A DNA stretch of 64,000 nt, taken from Sulfurimonas sp. (lineage in GTDB: Bacteria; Campylobacterota; Campylobacteria; Campylobacterales; Sulfurimonadaceae). Made by a program: the position numbers and the translations under genes. The notes beneath the pieces are model-generated. The model was not told the DNA's origin. It did not search any database and saw only the letters and a list, made by a program, of their open reading frames with translations. Shown here piece by piece: positions 17,881 through 26,228 of the stretch (positions within the stretch are counted from its first letter, which is position 1; every line of letters begins with the position of its first letter). Location: NCBI GenBank assembly GCA_021732045.1, contig JAKFWK010000004.1, positions 155,514 to 219,513 on the forward strand, given 5' to 3'.

Positions 17881-18789
17881 TTATAAGTAAGCCAAAACTT
17901 TAACTCCTACAAAAATAACTCCTAAAAATAGAATTGAAGAGACAAATACAAGGGCGGTTACAACTCTTGGACTACAATCATAAAGCGATGCGATGTTAAC
18001 ATTTGCAACTGCTAGTGGCATTAGAAGCTCTATAAAAATTATCCCTTTTATGGTTAAATCTAGTTCAATATTGTAGAGAATTAAAAAAGATACAGCCGGA
18101 ATTATGATAAATTTCATGCTTATGACCCATATAGCCAGCTTTTTGCTTATCTCTTTTATTTTTGTTCCGTAGAGGTAGATTCCAAATAAAAATAGCTGCA
18201 TTGTCATTGAGGCATAAGCGCCCATCATGAGTGTTTTCATAATAGCTTCGTTTGGTTTGTAGTTGAAGAAACTAAGAGCGATGGCAAACATTGCAGCCCA
18301 GAGTATAGGAAGTTTTACTATGTTTTTTAGCGATGTTTTTGTATCATAAGCGCCTCTTGAGTAGTAAAAAACTCCAAAAGTATAGACCACAAAAACATTT
18401 ACAAGATTTATGACTGTTACATACGGGATGGACTCTTCGCCGAAAATGGCTATGCAAAGCGGTATCCCTAGATTTCCTGTGTTTCCTATAGCGGCCGAAA
18501 CTGTTGCAATTGAACGCTCTTTTTGTGTAGAAAATATTTTTTTTGCAATAAAAGCAGATAACGCTAAAACAATTATAGTAACTAGAAAATATATGGATGG
18601 TGCAAAAAGTAGAGTTATGTCTATGGGGCGAATCAGAAGTCCCCAAAATGTCAGAAAAACTTGTAAGAAGTAAATATTTATGATTGTTATTGTTTTCTCA
18701 TCAACATCATCTTTAAAGCTCATCTTCGCAAGATAGCCCAAGAATATAAAAAAGTAAATACCTAAGATGGAGTATATAATAGAACTCAT
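17881..18789 (-). CDS. AEC family transporter (auxin efflux carrier-like permease)
   Basis: A 302-residue integral membrane protein with about ten transmembrane segments arranged as two five-helix halves. The first half has AAIGNTGNLGIPLCIAIFGE, the conserved N.G.lG.P loop of the family, and the second half has LLMPLAVANVNIASLYDCSP, its counterpart. The family exports or exchanges small organic acids. The substrate is not known. It is transcribed divergently from the thioredoxin gene. Confidence 0.88.
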   Translation of the reverse strand: MSSIIYSILGIYFFIFLGYLAKMSFKDDVDEKTITIINIYFLQVFLTFWGLLIRPIDITLLFAPSIYFLVTIIVLALSAFIAKKIFSTQKERSIATVSAAIGNTGNLGIPLCIAIFGEESIPYVTVINLVNVFVVYTFGVFYYSRGAYDTKTSLKNIVKLPILWAAMFAIALSFFNYKPNEAIMKTLMMGAYASMTMQLFLFGIYLYGTKIKEISKKLAIWVISMKFIIIPAVSFLILYNIELDLTIKGIIFIELLMPLAVANVNIASLYDCSPRVVTALVFVSSILFLGVIFVGVKVLAYL

Positions 18790-18803
18790 AAGTGCGATTA
18801 TAG

Positions 18804-18809
18804 TATAAT
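18804..18809 (+). promoter_or_regulatory. Candidate -10 box (TATAAT) for the thioredoxin-like gene
   Basis: TATAAT in the 47-base divergent gap lies 27 bases before the ATG at 18837. There is little room for a second promoter, so the AEC promoter probably overlaps it on the other strand. Confidence 0.5.
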
Positions 18810-18836
18810 TTCGTACAAAAACAGAGGTTTTAAGAT

Positions 18837-19157
18837 ATGCAGAGAGTTGAAGATATTAAAAAAATTATAGAAGAAAATAGGGCGGTAATGCTTTACTTTT
18901 CAGCACCGTCGTGCAATGTCTGCCATGCCTTAAAGCCAAAATTAGTAAGCGCTATAGAGAGTAACTTTAGTGAGTTTAAAATCATAAACATTGATGTTTC
19001 AATAGAGCAAGAGCTAGCCGCAAGTTTTAGCGTTTTTGCCATTCCTACTGTTTTAATTTTTCTAGAAGGAAGTGAATTTTTGAGAAAGTCTCGTCATATG
19101 AGTGTTGATGAGCTTATAAAAGAGATAAGACGACCTTATGATATTATGTGTTCGTAG
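18837..19157 (+). CDS. Thioredoxin family protein
   Basis: A 106-residue single thioredoxin domain without a signal peptide. The active site is APSCNVCHALKPKL, so the redox pair is CNVC rather than the CGPC of standard thioredoxin. The cis-proline loop is FAIPTVLIF. It is probably a cytoplasmic thiol reductant or a specialised thioredoxin. It is monocistronic. Confidence 0.88.
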   Translation: MQRVEDIKKIIEENRAVMLYFSAPSCNVCHALKPKLVSAIESNFSEFKIINIDVSIEQELAASFSVFAIPTVLIFLEGSEFLRKSRHMSVDELIKEIRRPYDIMCS

Positions 19158-19245
19158 TATATTTTTTTTAAATAGTTTAAGTCATATTTTTGATAGAAAA
19201 GATATACTTTCTGGCAGTTAATTATATTGCAAAAAAGGTTGGGTA

Positions 19246-20070
19246 ATGAATAATTTAGACGAACAAAAAGATAAGACGGATAGCAACACCCCATATTATA
19301 AATTATTTAAATCGACCATAGATAGACAAAAAGATCTTATTGTTCTGCTGCACAACAATACTCCAATACTCTTTAACAAGGCTTTTATTGATTTTACAAA
19401 TATTGATACCCCTAAGGAGTTTATACGGGAATATAGCTCTATATTTAGCCGTTTTGTCCCTTATGATAGCTATTTTCATGCTGGAAATATAGAAAATTTA
19501 GAACATTGGGTTGATGAATTTATAAAACTGCCAGAAGAAGAAAAAATTGTTAGCATGCTAGATTATAAAATTGATGCTTACGCTTTTTCTTTAGATGTTC
19601 AAACGCCTGCTTTAGATTATGCGCTATTGACATTTACTGATATTTCTCAAGACTTAATTAAGCGAATTATGATTGAAAATGATACAAGTATTGATAAAGA
19701 GAGCCTTGCGTATGATAAAAAATATTTTATGCATACATTGCAAAGTTTTTATAATGCAGCAATTTTTAATAAAAAAACCATTGGAATTACTATCATAGAT
19801 CTAGTAACTCAAAATGTTATTAATGAAAAAACTTTAAAAGATTTTGTCACACATATTAAGGGCATTATTCGCAAAAATGATATGCTTGTGCGATGGGGAG
19901 AGAAACAATTTTTGCTTGCATATTTTGTTGATACAGCTGAAAATAGTGAAAAAATAAGTGAAAAATTACGCCAAGAGTCTCATTATAGAATACGCCTCGG
20001 CACCGCCATACAAAAAGAGGGAGAAGAGATAGACCATATTGTTAAAAACGCAGAATCAATGCTTTTATAG
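19246..20070 (+). CDS. PAS-like plus degenerate GGDEF-domain signalling protein
   Basis: A 274-residue protein. Residues about 20-150 look like a PAS domain (KDLIVLLHNNTPILFNKAFIDFTNI). The C-terminus follows the diguanylate cyclase pattern (IGITIIDLVTQ, LKDFVTHIKGIIRKNDMLVRWGEKQFLLAYF, RIRLGTAI), but the GGDEF signature is replaced by WGEKQ. It therefore probably lacks cyclase activity and may sense or bind instead. No membrane segment is seen. It is followed by the YwbE gene with a clear RBS, perhaps in the same transcript. Confidence 0.7.
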   Translation: MNNLDEQKDKTDSNTPYYKLFKSTIDRQKDLIVLLHNNTPILFNKAFIDFTNIDTPKEFIREYSSIFSRFVPYDSYFHAGNIENLEHWVDEFIKLPEEEKIVSMLDYKIDAYAFSLDVQTPALDYALLTFTDISQDLIKRIMIENDTSIDKESLAYDKKYFMHTLQSFYNAAIFNKKTIGITIIDLVTQNVINEKTLKDFVTHIKGIIRKNDMLVRWGEKQFLLAYFVDTAENSEKISEKLRQESHYRIRLGTAIQKEGEEIDHIVKNAESMLL

Positions 20071-20114
20071 CCACTTAAAAAATATAAACAGAGCGCAATA
20101 AGAGGAGGTATTCC

Positions 20115-20312
20115 ATGTCAGATGGCACCCAGAGAAAAAATATAAAAAGTAATCAAAGCGTAGCCATAGTTTTAAAGCAAGACCAGTGTAGCGGAGTTTT
20201 AACAGATGGCGTAGTTAGGGATATTTTAACAAGTTCACCAAATCATCCACATGGGATAAAAGTTCGCTTAATGAGCGGCGAAGTTGGGCGCGTAAAAAAG
20301 ATATATAGTTAA
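20115..20312 (+). CDS. YwbE family protein (DUF2196)
   Basis: A 65-residue protein preceded by an excellent AGAGGAGG ribosome-binding site. The sequence [37 protein letters not shown] is the diagnostic YwbE core, a small beta-rich fold of unknown function. It lies just upstream of luxS. Confidence 0.88.
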   Translation: MSDGTQRKNIKSNQSVAIVLKQDQCSGVLTDGVVRDILTSSPNHPHGIKVRLMSGEVGRVKKIYS

Positions 20313-20349
20313 CAAAAAAAGATACAATAAAATAAAAAAAGGAATTTAT

Positions 20350-20856
20350 ATGCCACTACTCGATAGTTTCTGTGTAGATCACACAATTATGCCAGCTCCT
20401 GCCGTTCGTCGTGCAAAAGGGATGAAAACTCCAAGTGGAGACGATATTACAGTTTTTGATTTGAGATTTGTTAGACCAAATGAGGAGATTTTATCTCAAG
20501 AGGGTATCCATACACTCGAGCATCTTTTTGCTGGATTTATGAGAGAGCATCTAAATCGTGATGGCGTTGAGATTATAGATATTTCGCCAATGGGTTGTAG
20601 AACAGGCTTTTATATGAGTCTTATTGGTACACCTGATGAGCGAGTTGTTGCGGATGCTTGGAGAGCAAGTATGTCGGATATTTTAGAGGTAAAAGAGCAA
20701 AAGGATATTCCAGAGCTAAATGTTTACCAATGTGGAACATACAAAATGCACTCGCTTGAGGATGCCAAAGATATAGCCAAAGCGGTTTTAAGTAAGGATA
20801 TAGGCGTTATGGATAACGATGAGCTAGCGCTTGACCTTAAAAAGGTTGATGAGTAA
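20350..20856 (+). CDS. luxS: S-ribosylhomocysteine lyase
   Basis: A 168-residue protein beginning [20 protein letters not shown]. The metal-binding motif [12 protein letters not shown] and the later [10 protein letters not shown], which carries the catalytic Cys, define LuxS. It cleaves S-ribosylhomocysteine to homocysteine and DPD, the precursor of autoinducer-2, in the activated methyl cycle. Its stop overlaps the next start by one base (TAATG), so it is translationally coupled to the following gene. Confidence 0.97.
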   Translation: MPLLDSFCVDHTIMPAPAVRRAKGMKTPSGDDITVFDLRFVRPNEEILSQEGIHTLEHLFAGFMREHLNRDGVEIIDISPMGCRTGFYMSLIGTPDERVVADAWRASMSDILEVKEQKDIPELNVYQCGTYKMHSLEDAKDIAKAVLSKDIGVMDNDELALDLKKVDE

Positions 20857-21158
20857 TGTTTATCTTGATTCCAATGGATTGTGATGATGCCGAAGAAGCG
20901 TCACTCACAAAGATAGAGAATGTAAAAATTTGGGTGCAACTCCTTTTAGAAGAGGGCAGAGTTACTCAAACTAATTTTAACGCAGATAAAGATGCGTTTG
21001 AAGACTTAAGTGAAGTTCTTGTGGTTGGCAACGACAACGAGTATGTATGGCCATTTATAGAGCAAAATATGATGGTTTTGGTTGCTCACACACAAAGAAG
21101 TATTGACGACATCATAGAGGCTTATCTCTTTAGAGAGTTAAACGAACTGGCGTATTAG
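20856..21158 (+). CDS. Conserved small protein coupled to luxS, function unknown
   Basis: A 100-residue acidic protein ([34 protein letters not shown]...). The alternating strand-helix pattern of about 100 residues resembles the NifX/NifB C-terminal fold, but no signature motif supports that. No signal or membrane segment is seen. It is coupled to luxS by a TAATG overlap and lies six bases before the methyltransferase-like gene. I do not recognise the family. Confidence 0.6.
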   Translation: MFILIPMDCDDAEEASLTKIENVKIWVQLLLEEGRVTQTNFNADKDAFEDLSEVLVVGNDNEYVWPFIEQNMMVLVAHTQRSIDDIIEAYLFRELNELAY

Positions 21159-21163
21159 TTAAG

Positions 21164-21658
21164 ATGAGAAATCTGGAGCAGTTTAAAAAGATATTTAACC
21201 CACTTCCTGGTAACTGCTACCTGCAAGTAACAACAGAAATAGATGATACAACTCTCTTGTTTGATGAAATAATCAAAAAAGTTAACGGAAGATTTAATCT
21301 TGCCATTTACAACAATAACACCCCAAAAGATGAACTCTTTGCAAAATATGAAAACCTTCAACATATAAAAGAGTTCTCCCTACCGTTTCGCGCACTCCCA
21401 AGAGATTATGATATGGTTATATTCAACCATCTTTTCTCCCTTCATGAAAACAGAGAAATGATTCTAAAACTAGCATATAGAGCGCTGGCAAACACCGCAA
21501 ATGTGGTTATTGTAGAGAAAAAAGGTTTAGTGGATATCGCTTTGGTAAAAGAGATGCTTGAAAAGTGCGAATTTAGAGTCGCAAACGAGATAGCTGTTTT
21601 GGATGATTGTGATTTGATAATTGCGAAGAAGATGCATATGTGGGGTAATGGGTTATAG
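21164..21658 (+). CDS. Methyltransferase-fold protein; integration target of the mobile element
   Basis: A 164-residue protein. YDMVIFNHLFSLHENREMILKLAYRALANTANVVIVEKKG resembles the second half of a class I methyltransferase (motif IV strand, helix, motif V strand), and LAIYNN plus FSLPFRALP fits an earlier half. The glycine-rich SAM loop is not clear, so catalysis is uncertain. Its last eight codons encode MHMWGNGL and overlap the left attachment repeat of the mobile element. The sequence at 39886 encodes the same final residues, so the gene stays complete after integration. Confidence 0.65.
   Translation: MRNLEQFKKIFNPLPGNCYLQVTTEIDDTTLLFDEIIKKVNGRFNLAIYNNNTPKDELFAKYENLQHIKEFSLPFRALPRDYDMVIFNHLFSLHENREMILKLAYRALANTANVVIVEKKGLVDIALVKEMLEKCEFRVANEIAVLDDCDLIIAKKMHMWGNGL
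21629..21651 (+). repeat. Left attachment repeat (attL core, 23 bp)
   Basis: It is identical to 39886-39908 and starts AAGATGCATATG. It lies within the last codons of the methyltransferase-like gene. Outside the shared core the two copies diverge at once. Confidence 0.85.
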
Positions 21659-21766
21659 GCATTTTTTGTTTTTCAAATAATCTATTAAAATCCCTTATTT
21701 AAGGGGTTTTCTAAATGTTTTAAAATTTCTTTTGAATCATTTTGAGACAATAAAATTGATTTTAAG

Positions 21767-21788
21767 GTACATAAAAAAGTACATAAGT
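21767..21788 (+). repeat. Left arm-type direct repeat (22 bp), probable integrase or Xis binding site
   Basis: Identical to 39816-39837, beginning GTACATAAAAAAGTACATAA. Within it GTACATAA occurs as a partial tandem. It sits between attL and the integrase start and probably binds the integrase arm domain or overlaps the integrase promoter. Confidence 0.7.
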
Positions 21789-21820
21789 TATAATTTTAAA
21801 AATCATTTGGATGGTAAGTT

Positions 21821-22918
21821 ATGACATATGCTGGTATTAAAACAAAAGTTATGAATGATGGCTCCAAGCATATCTATGTTCAGTTCAAACATCTGAGTAA
21901 GAGATATCCTGAAAAAAACTTCACGAAGCTATTTGGATGCAAGACTCAGAAGCAAGCATTTGAAAAACTTCAAGAGATTAAGTTGGAAATATCAAGAGGC
22001 AAAGACCCGTTTATTTCTACAAAAGTAACTCTTAATGATCTTTATGATGAAAGAAAAATGATAAGTCTTCAGAAAAATGACTGGAAGCCACGAACAGTAG
22101 AAAACTATGACTATTTTTACAATAGATATGTCAGAAACACTATCGGGCATAAAAAACCATCTAAAATTACTTATGAAGATTTACGAAAGCTTTATGATGT
22201 AGAGATGGCACATGTAGAGAACTCAACGAAAAATCAGTTCAAAAGAATCGTGAGACCCATTTTTGTAGAAGAAATCAAAAAAGGCAATATTTACACTAAT
22301 GTTATTGATAGTATTGAAACATACAAAATGCCAGTGCGTGAGCATCTGCAACTTAGAACTGATGAAAGAAACATTGACATAGTAAGAAAGCTTTATAGAG
22401 CTATTCCACAATATGAAGCACTTGCAAAATCCCAAAAAGAAGAGTTTAGAGCTTTTTTAATGCTTGTTATCATGACAGCGCACAGGCACGGAGAGTTGAG
22501 ACAGTTAAGAATAGAAGATTGCTACATTGATAAAAAAATGATTATTGCTCCAAAAACTATTACTAAGACAAAAGAAGATTACAGATTTCCGCTTCCTGAT
22601 GAGATTATCCCTTATCTTCAAACTATCAAAAGTGGTTTAATTTTTCCTACCCTTAAAAAAGGCTCAGTTGATATGATGTTTCAAAGGCTTCTGAAGCTTG
22701 CTGGAGTTGAAACTTTTAATGGTAAAAGACTATCGCCACATGATCTCAGACGCCTAATGCTAACAATAATGATACGAGATTTAAGAATTGATAGCGTACT
22801 TGCAGATACATGCCTCAATCACAAGCAAAGAGGAGTGATAAAACACTACCTTTCTTTTGATTATGATGATGTTAAAACAGCCTATAGCGAATACTGGGAT
22901 TATGTACGAAAAAAATAG
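21821..22918 (+). CDS. Tyrosine recombinase/integrase
   Basis: A 365-residue phage-type integrase. The N-terminal part (1-65) looks like an arm-binding domain, and about 70-170 is the core-binding SAM-like domain. The catalytic residues are R222 (TAHRHGELRQL), a Lys in the TKTKEDY strand, H307 and R310 (LSPHDLRR), H334 (LNHKQRG) and nucleophile Y343 (KHYLSF). It catalyses site-specific integration and excision between the 23-bp repeats. It reads inward from attL, the usual layout. It ends 14 bases before the convergent replicase gene. Confidence 0.95.
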   Translation: MTYAGIKTKVMNDGSKHIYVQFKHLSKRYPEKNFTKLFGCKTQKQAFEKLQEIKLEISRGKDPFISTKVTLNDLYDERKMISLQKNDWKPRTVENYDYFYNRYVRNTIGHKKPSKITYEDLRKLYDVEMAHVENSTKNQFKRIVRPIFVEEIKKGNIYTNVIDSIETYKMPVREHLQLRTDERNIDIVRKLYRAIPQYEALAKSQKEEFRAFLMLVIMTAHRHGELRQLRIEDCYIDKKMIIAPKTITKTKEDYRFPLPDEIIPYLQTIKSGLIFPTLKKGSVDMMFQRLLKLAGVETFNGKRLSPHDLRRLMLTIMIRDLRIDSVLADTCLNHKQRGVIKHYLSFDYDDVKTAYSEYWDYVRKK

Positions 22919-22931
22919 AAATGTACTGCAT

Positions 22932-24059
22932 TTAGCATGGTTTGTTTTCATAATATTTTTTCACCGTCCTTCTATCAAGTTTAGTATTTTTACTAATGGC
23001 ATTTATTGTCACTTTGATACCTGCTTGATTGAAAAAGGCAATAGCTTCTTGAATTTTACGTTTTGCGGTAGCTTCTCGTTTGACACGTGAAGCCTCTCGC
23101 GCTTGTGTAAGTTGTTCATCAATATTATTTTTGTTTTTAAGCTCGTTGGTTCGCAATGCTGATAATCTTTGTCTTTGCTTAGTTTCTGCCTGATACTCAT
23201 CAAAAGATAGATTAGCCATTTTTTCAAACTCCATCACACCTTCATTAATATTTTTTTTGGTTATATCTCCAAACCTTATTTTTCCTTGTGACCAATATTT
23301 ATAAACAGATCTTGCAATTGGAGATAATTCTTGAGATGCTAATGGTTTTGCACTCTTTTTATTGGCTTCTTCTAAAAAAATAAGAATTTCTTCTGTGGTG
23401 AGCGATGAAAATCCTTTGGCGTGACGCATTGCACATTCAAACAGATAGGCATTTCTGTTTCCCTCTGTAAGTTGTGTCTCGTTAATTTTTACTTTTGTTG
23501 AAGTATTTCTTCTATTTTTTTGATGAGATGGCAGAAAAATTTTAAAATCTGCTAATTCATAATTTATTTGTTCCGAGAAATATGATGTGTGGAGTAACGG
23601 ATTTCGCCAGACGCCGTTTAGGCGATTAGAAGCGATAGGGTCACAACCTAAAATTTCACCTATAGCTTTTTTGATATTTTGTAAGTATGCCACAGCTTTT
23701 GGCTGATGCATAAATACATGATTTTTTAGATGATAGGCGAAGTGAAAACCTTTTTGCGTTTCTAAAACGTATGTAGGCTCGCATCCTATTTTTTCTATAA
23801 TGTATTCTAAAAAATCTCTTATATTTTTAAAATACTCCAATGCTGTTTTATCTCTGAATTCGTCAATATCAAATATCATCATAGATATTTTATCTTTTGA
23901 ATTAAAGTTAATGAATTTACATGTTTTTAATGCTACAACAGTGGGGTATGTACGAATATTAGACAAATGTTTTTCATTGCCAGCTTTGATTTTAGTTGGT
24001 AGGCTTCTGAGAAGAAGCATTAATAATGCATCGTTGTCGTCGGTTAAATCTATAGTCAT
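22932..24059 (-). CDS. RepA-like replicase (plasmid/ICE replication protein)
   Basis: A 375-residue protein. The N-terminal 160 residues contain MMIFDIDEFRDK and ETQKGFHFAYHLKNHVF, the metal-binding and His-containing strands of the archaeo-eukaryotic primase-like Replicase domain. GCDPIASNRLNGVWRNPLLH follows, and then a PriCT-like region (GNRNAYLFECAMRHAKGFSS). The C-terminus ends in a predicted helix-turn-helix (INAISKNTKLDRRTVKKYY) suited to origin binding. It should initiate replication of the excised circle. Its ribosome-binding site lies inside the hairpin at 24061-24094. Confidence 0.85.
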   Translation of the reverse strand: MTIDLTDDNDALLMLLLRSLPTKIKAGNEKHLSNIRTYPTVVALKTCKFINFNSKDKISMMIFDIDEFRDKTALEYFKNIRDFLEYIIEKIGCEPTYVLETQKGFHFAYHLKNHVFMHQPKAVAYLQNIKKAIGEILGCDPIASNRLNGVWRNPLLHTSYFSEQINYELADFKIFLPSHQKNRRNTSTKVKINETQLTEGNRNAYLFECAMRHAKGFSSLTTEEILIFLEEANKKSAKPLASQELSPIARSVYKYWSQGKIRFGDITKKNINEGVMEFEKMANLSFDEYQAETKQRQRLSALRTNELKNKNNIDEQLTQAREASRVKREATAKRKIQEAIAFFNQAGIKVTINAISKNTKLDRRTVKKYYENKPC

Positions 24060-24060
24060 T

Positions 24061-24094
24061 TAGGGTTGCTCCTGTTATTTTTTGGGCAACCCTA
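24061..24094 (-). promoter_or_regulatory. Hairpin holding the replicase ribosome-binding site in its loop
   Basis: TAGGGTTGC and GCAACCCTA pair perfectly (nine bases) around a 16-base loop. On the minus strand the loop contains the AGGAG ribosome-binding site of the replicase gene, whose ATG begins one base after the stem. Such a structure could control Rep translation, for example through an antisense RNA or a protein. Confidence 0.55.
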
Positions 24095-24613
24095 AAAGGG
24101 CTAATGGTTAAGATGTGTTGATTATTTATTCTCCTTGTAATATGTAATATGGGTGAGATTTAAAAAATATAAGAAGTAGAATTTTTTGTGTATTTGTGAC
24201 GGTCTAACAGTATTATTGTTTGAATGCAAGTAAAGTAAGACTTGATGAAAAGAAAAGATAAGAAATATAGATTCTTATCCATATCCGGTCTCAAAAAGCC
24301 TTAAAAGCATCTTCTTTGCGTCTTTTTTGGGGATGGTTTTTGCACTGGATGATAAAGATTGAATAGATATATTTATAGATAAGAATAAAAAGAAAGGGAG
24401 GATGGCACAGATAAGGGCTCATAGTTTACTGATAGTAAATTTTCGCCAACCCCAGAGGGGACCCTATTTTTCCAGGATTTTCAAAAGAATAAAATATTTT
24501 TTAATAAATAAAAAGATTAATATTTATTAATATTATATAATTGTTATTGAAAATTGTTTCGCTTATTGCGACATCTTTCACTATGAGAAAAACTAATAAA
24601 TAGGAGATACTTT
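24095..24613. other. Non-coding region between rep and mobilization genes: candidate oriV/oriT
   Basis: This 519-base region has no gene-like frame. It holds a perfect inverted repeat GATAAGAA/TTCTTATC with a seven-base spacer (24257-24279), TTTACT/AGTAAA around three bases (24425-24439), CCCC-AGA-GGGG (24450-24460), and an AT-rich run with repeated TTAATATTTATTAAT-like words near 24500-24540. Divergent rep and mobilization genes normally flank a replication origin and a transfer origin. No nic site could be assigned. Confidence 0.45.
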
Positions 24614-25000
24614 ATGAACAAAAAACAAGTAAAGAGTTATACATTATCAAAAGAGACCATTGAAGCAGTGAAAGCTTATGCTGCACATAGCGGCAATTCA
24701 CTTTCACAAGGTGTTGAATACCTAATTTTACGTGGATTAGAGAACACTCAAATCGCTGAACAATTAGTAGATAGAGTCACACAACATATCAATAGATTTA
24801 TTGATGCGGATAAGAAGAATACGGATCGTTTGATTAGTGTGCTAATCGGACAATCTCGCACCATTGGAAAAATTTATGGAGTTGCAATTACAGCAGCAGT
24901 TAGACAAGGAACTATTCAAAAGGATGAACTTGAGACAATTTATGGTTCAGGAATAAAGCAGTGCATGAATGATTTAAAAGGAGGACACAGCAATGATTAA
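24614..25000 (+). CDS. Ribbon-helix-helix relaxosome accessory protein (MobC/TraY-like)
   Basis: A 128-residue protein. The N-terminal KSYTLSKETIEAVKAYAAHSGNSLSQGVEYLILRGL follows a ribbon-helix-helix DNA-binding domain: a short basic strand, helix A, turn, helix B. The remainder is helical and probably oligomerises. It starts behind TAGGAG and overlaps the relaxase start by eight bases, so it probably binds oriT and recruits the relaxase. Confidence 0.75.
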   Translation: MNKKQVKSYTLSKETIEAVKAYAAHSGNSLSQGVEYLILRGLENTQIAEQLVDRVTQHINRFIDADKKNTDRLISVLIGQSRTIGKIYGVAITAAVRQGTIQKDELETIYGSGIKQCMNDLKGGHSND

Positions 25001-25889
25001 TTGTCCACCAGGAATGCCATTCGATGAGTGCCTGAAACGACAGATGACATCCAAACAAGGATCGCCATCTTCATCATCTCACAGTTCAAGCGGTTTTTCA
25101 AAACCTGTAATCTCTACACATTCATATTCAAGTGGTGGATCGCATCATTCGTTTGGTGCGTCTCATAGTGCATCAATAGGGGGAGGTAGCAGTTTTCATA
25201 TGAACTTTGGCAAAAATACTATAACCACTGCGTCTCAAAATAAAAGCAGTTCTATTGCAAATAATACAAGTAAAGGTGGAATTGTTGTAAATAAGCAAAC
25301 CGTTATTGTCAAATCAAATTTTGAGATGGCAGGCAGACTAAATAAACAGGGAAAACGCAATAGTGCAAAAACATTAGGTTCACATGCTTCTGCTTCACTG
25401 ACATATATGGAGAATCACGGTGCAAGAGATTTGCAAAATGATCCATCTCTATCTCATATTTATGATGAAAACGGCGAAAGAATGAGTAAAGATGAGTTTG
25501 AAAAATTAAAAGAAGAATTGAATGCCGGTATAGACGCATTTCGTCGTACAGTAATTGATGTTGGTCAAAGTGAATTAGATCGTGATGATATGAATCGTTT
25601 GGTTAGAGAGTCATTACAAGAGTTTCAAGAAAAATCAGGGAAGCAGTTTGAATATGTTTATGCCATCCATACCGACACCGACAAGATTCACGCACATGTA
25701 TTAAGTCACGGCAAAAGCCATGAGATCAATATGACAAAAGAGCATCTCCAACTTTTTAAGCATACTGTTGGAGAAAAAACTAATGAACTGTTGCAAGAGC
25801 AAAAATTAGAAAATGATCGTGATCAATCTTTTGAAAAACAGATGGATCAATCAAATGACAAAGAGAATCAAAATTCACTATCAATATAA
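24993..25889 (+). CDS. Relaxase (mobilization endonuclease) with Ser/His/Gly-rich N-terminus
   Basis: A 298-residue protein. Residues 24-95 are low-complexity Ser, Gly and His. The relaxase domain follows: a probable catalytic Tyr138 in HASASLTYMENHG (motif I) and the three-His metal centre in AIHTDTDKIHAHVLSHG, with H226, H233 and H235, and D228 close by (motif III). It would nick oriT and lead the strand into the recipient. It is short, with no primase or helicase domain. A strong AAGGAGG site precedes it. Confidence 0.8.
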   Translation: MINCPPGMPFDECLKRQMTSKQGSPSSSSHSSSGFSKPVISTHSYSSGGSHHSFGASHSASIGGGSSFHMNFGKNTITTASQNKSSSIANNTSKGGIVVNKQTVIVKSNFEMAGRLNKQGKRNSAKTLGSHASASLTYMENHGARDLQNDPSLSHIYDENGERMSKDEFEKLKEELNAGIDAFRRTVIDVGQSELDRDDMNRLVRESLQEFQEKSGKQFEYVYAIHTDTDKIHAHVLSHGKSHEINMTKEHLQLFKHTVGEKTNELLQEQKLENDRDQSFEKQMDQSNDKENQNSLSI

Positions 25890-25900
25890 GGAGTACAACA

Positions 25901-26218
25901 ATGAAAACATTTTTAGAACAATTAAATGACTTTGCAGCTGAACACACAACTATACCGCTAAAACAATTTTTCCTGTATATCACAGTATCATTATGGGTGA
26001 TACTGATCGTTATTGCTCTCTTTACACCTCTGAGCTTATCGAAAGTAGCAGCACTCTTACTGCTTTATATAACTTCCATGATAACTGCTCTACTTACCTA
26101 TGCAAATACAATGATTGAACGCAATAATACTATGGATATTTTATGTAAAACACCAAGTGATATTAGTAACAGTGAAACAACTAAACTCAGCAATCAGAAT
26201 CATTCATTTATAGTGTAG
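25901..26218 (+). CDS. Small membrane protein of the mobilization operon
   Basis: A 105-residue protein with two transmembrane segments (about 24-43 and 48-70) and a hydrophilic C-terminus. It has an AGGAG ribosome-binding site and lies between the relaxase and coupling-protein genes. By position it may help couple the relaxosome to the membrane. I do not recognise the family. Confidence 0.6.
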   Translation: MKTFLEQLNDFAAEHTTIPLKQFFLYITVSLWVILIVIALFTPLSLSKVAALLLLYITSMITALLTYANTMIERNNTMDILCKTPSDISNSETTKLSNQNHSFIV

Positions 26219-26228
26219 GCGGCGGTAT

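Noticed and set aside
21629..21651. tRNA gene as integration target
   Set aside because: No cloverleaf can be formed around the repeat; the repeat lies in codons of a protein gene.
22857..23090. Plus-strand frame spanning the integrase end and the replicase
   Set aside because: It overlaps two well-supported genes and has no motif.
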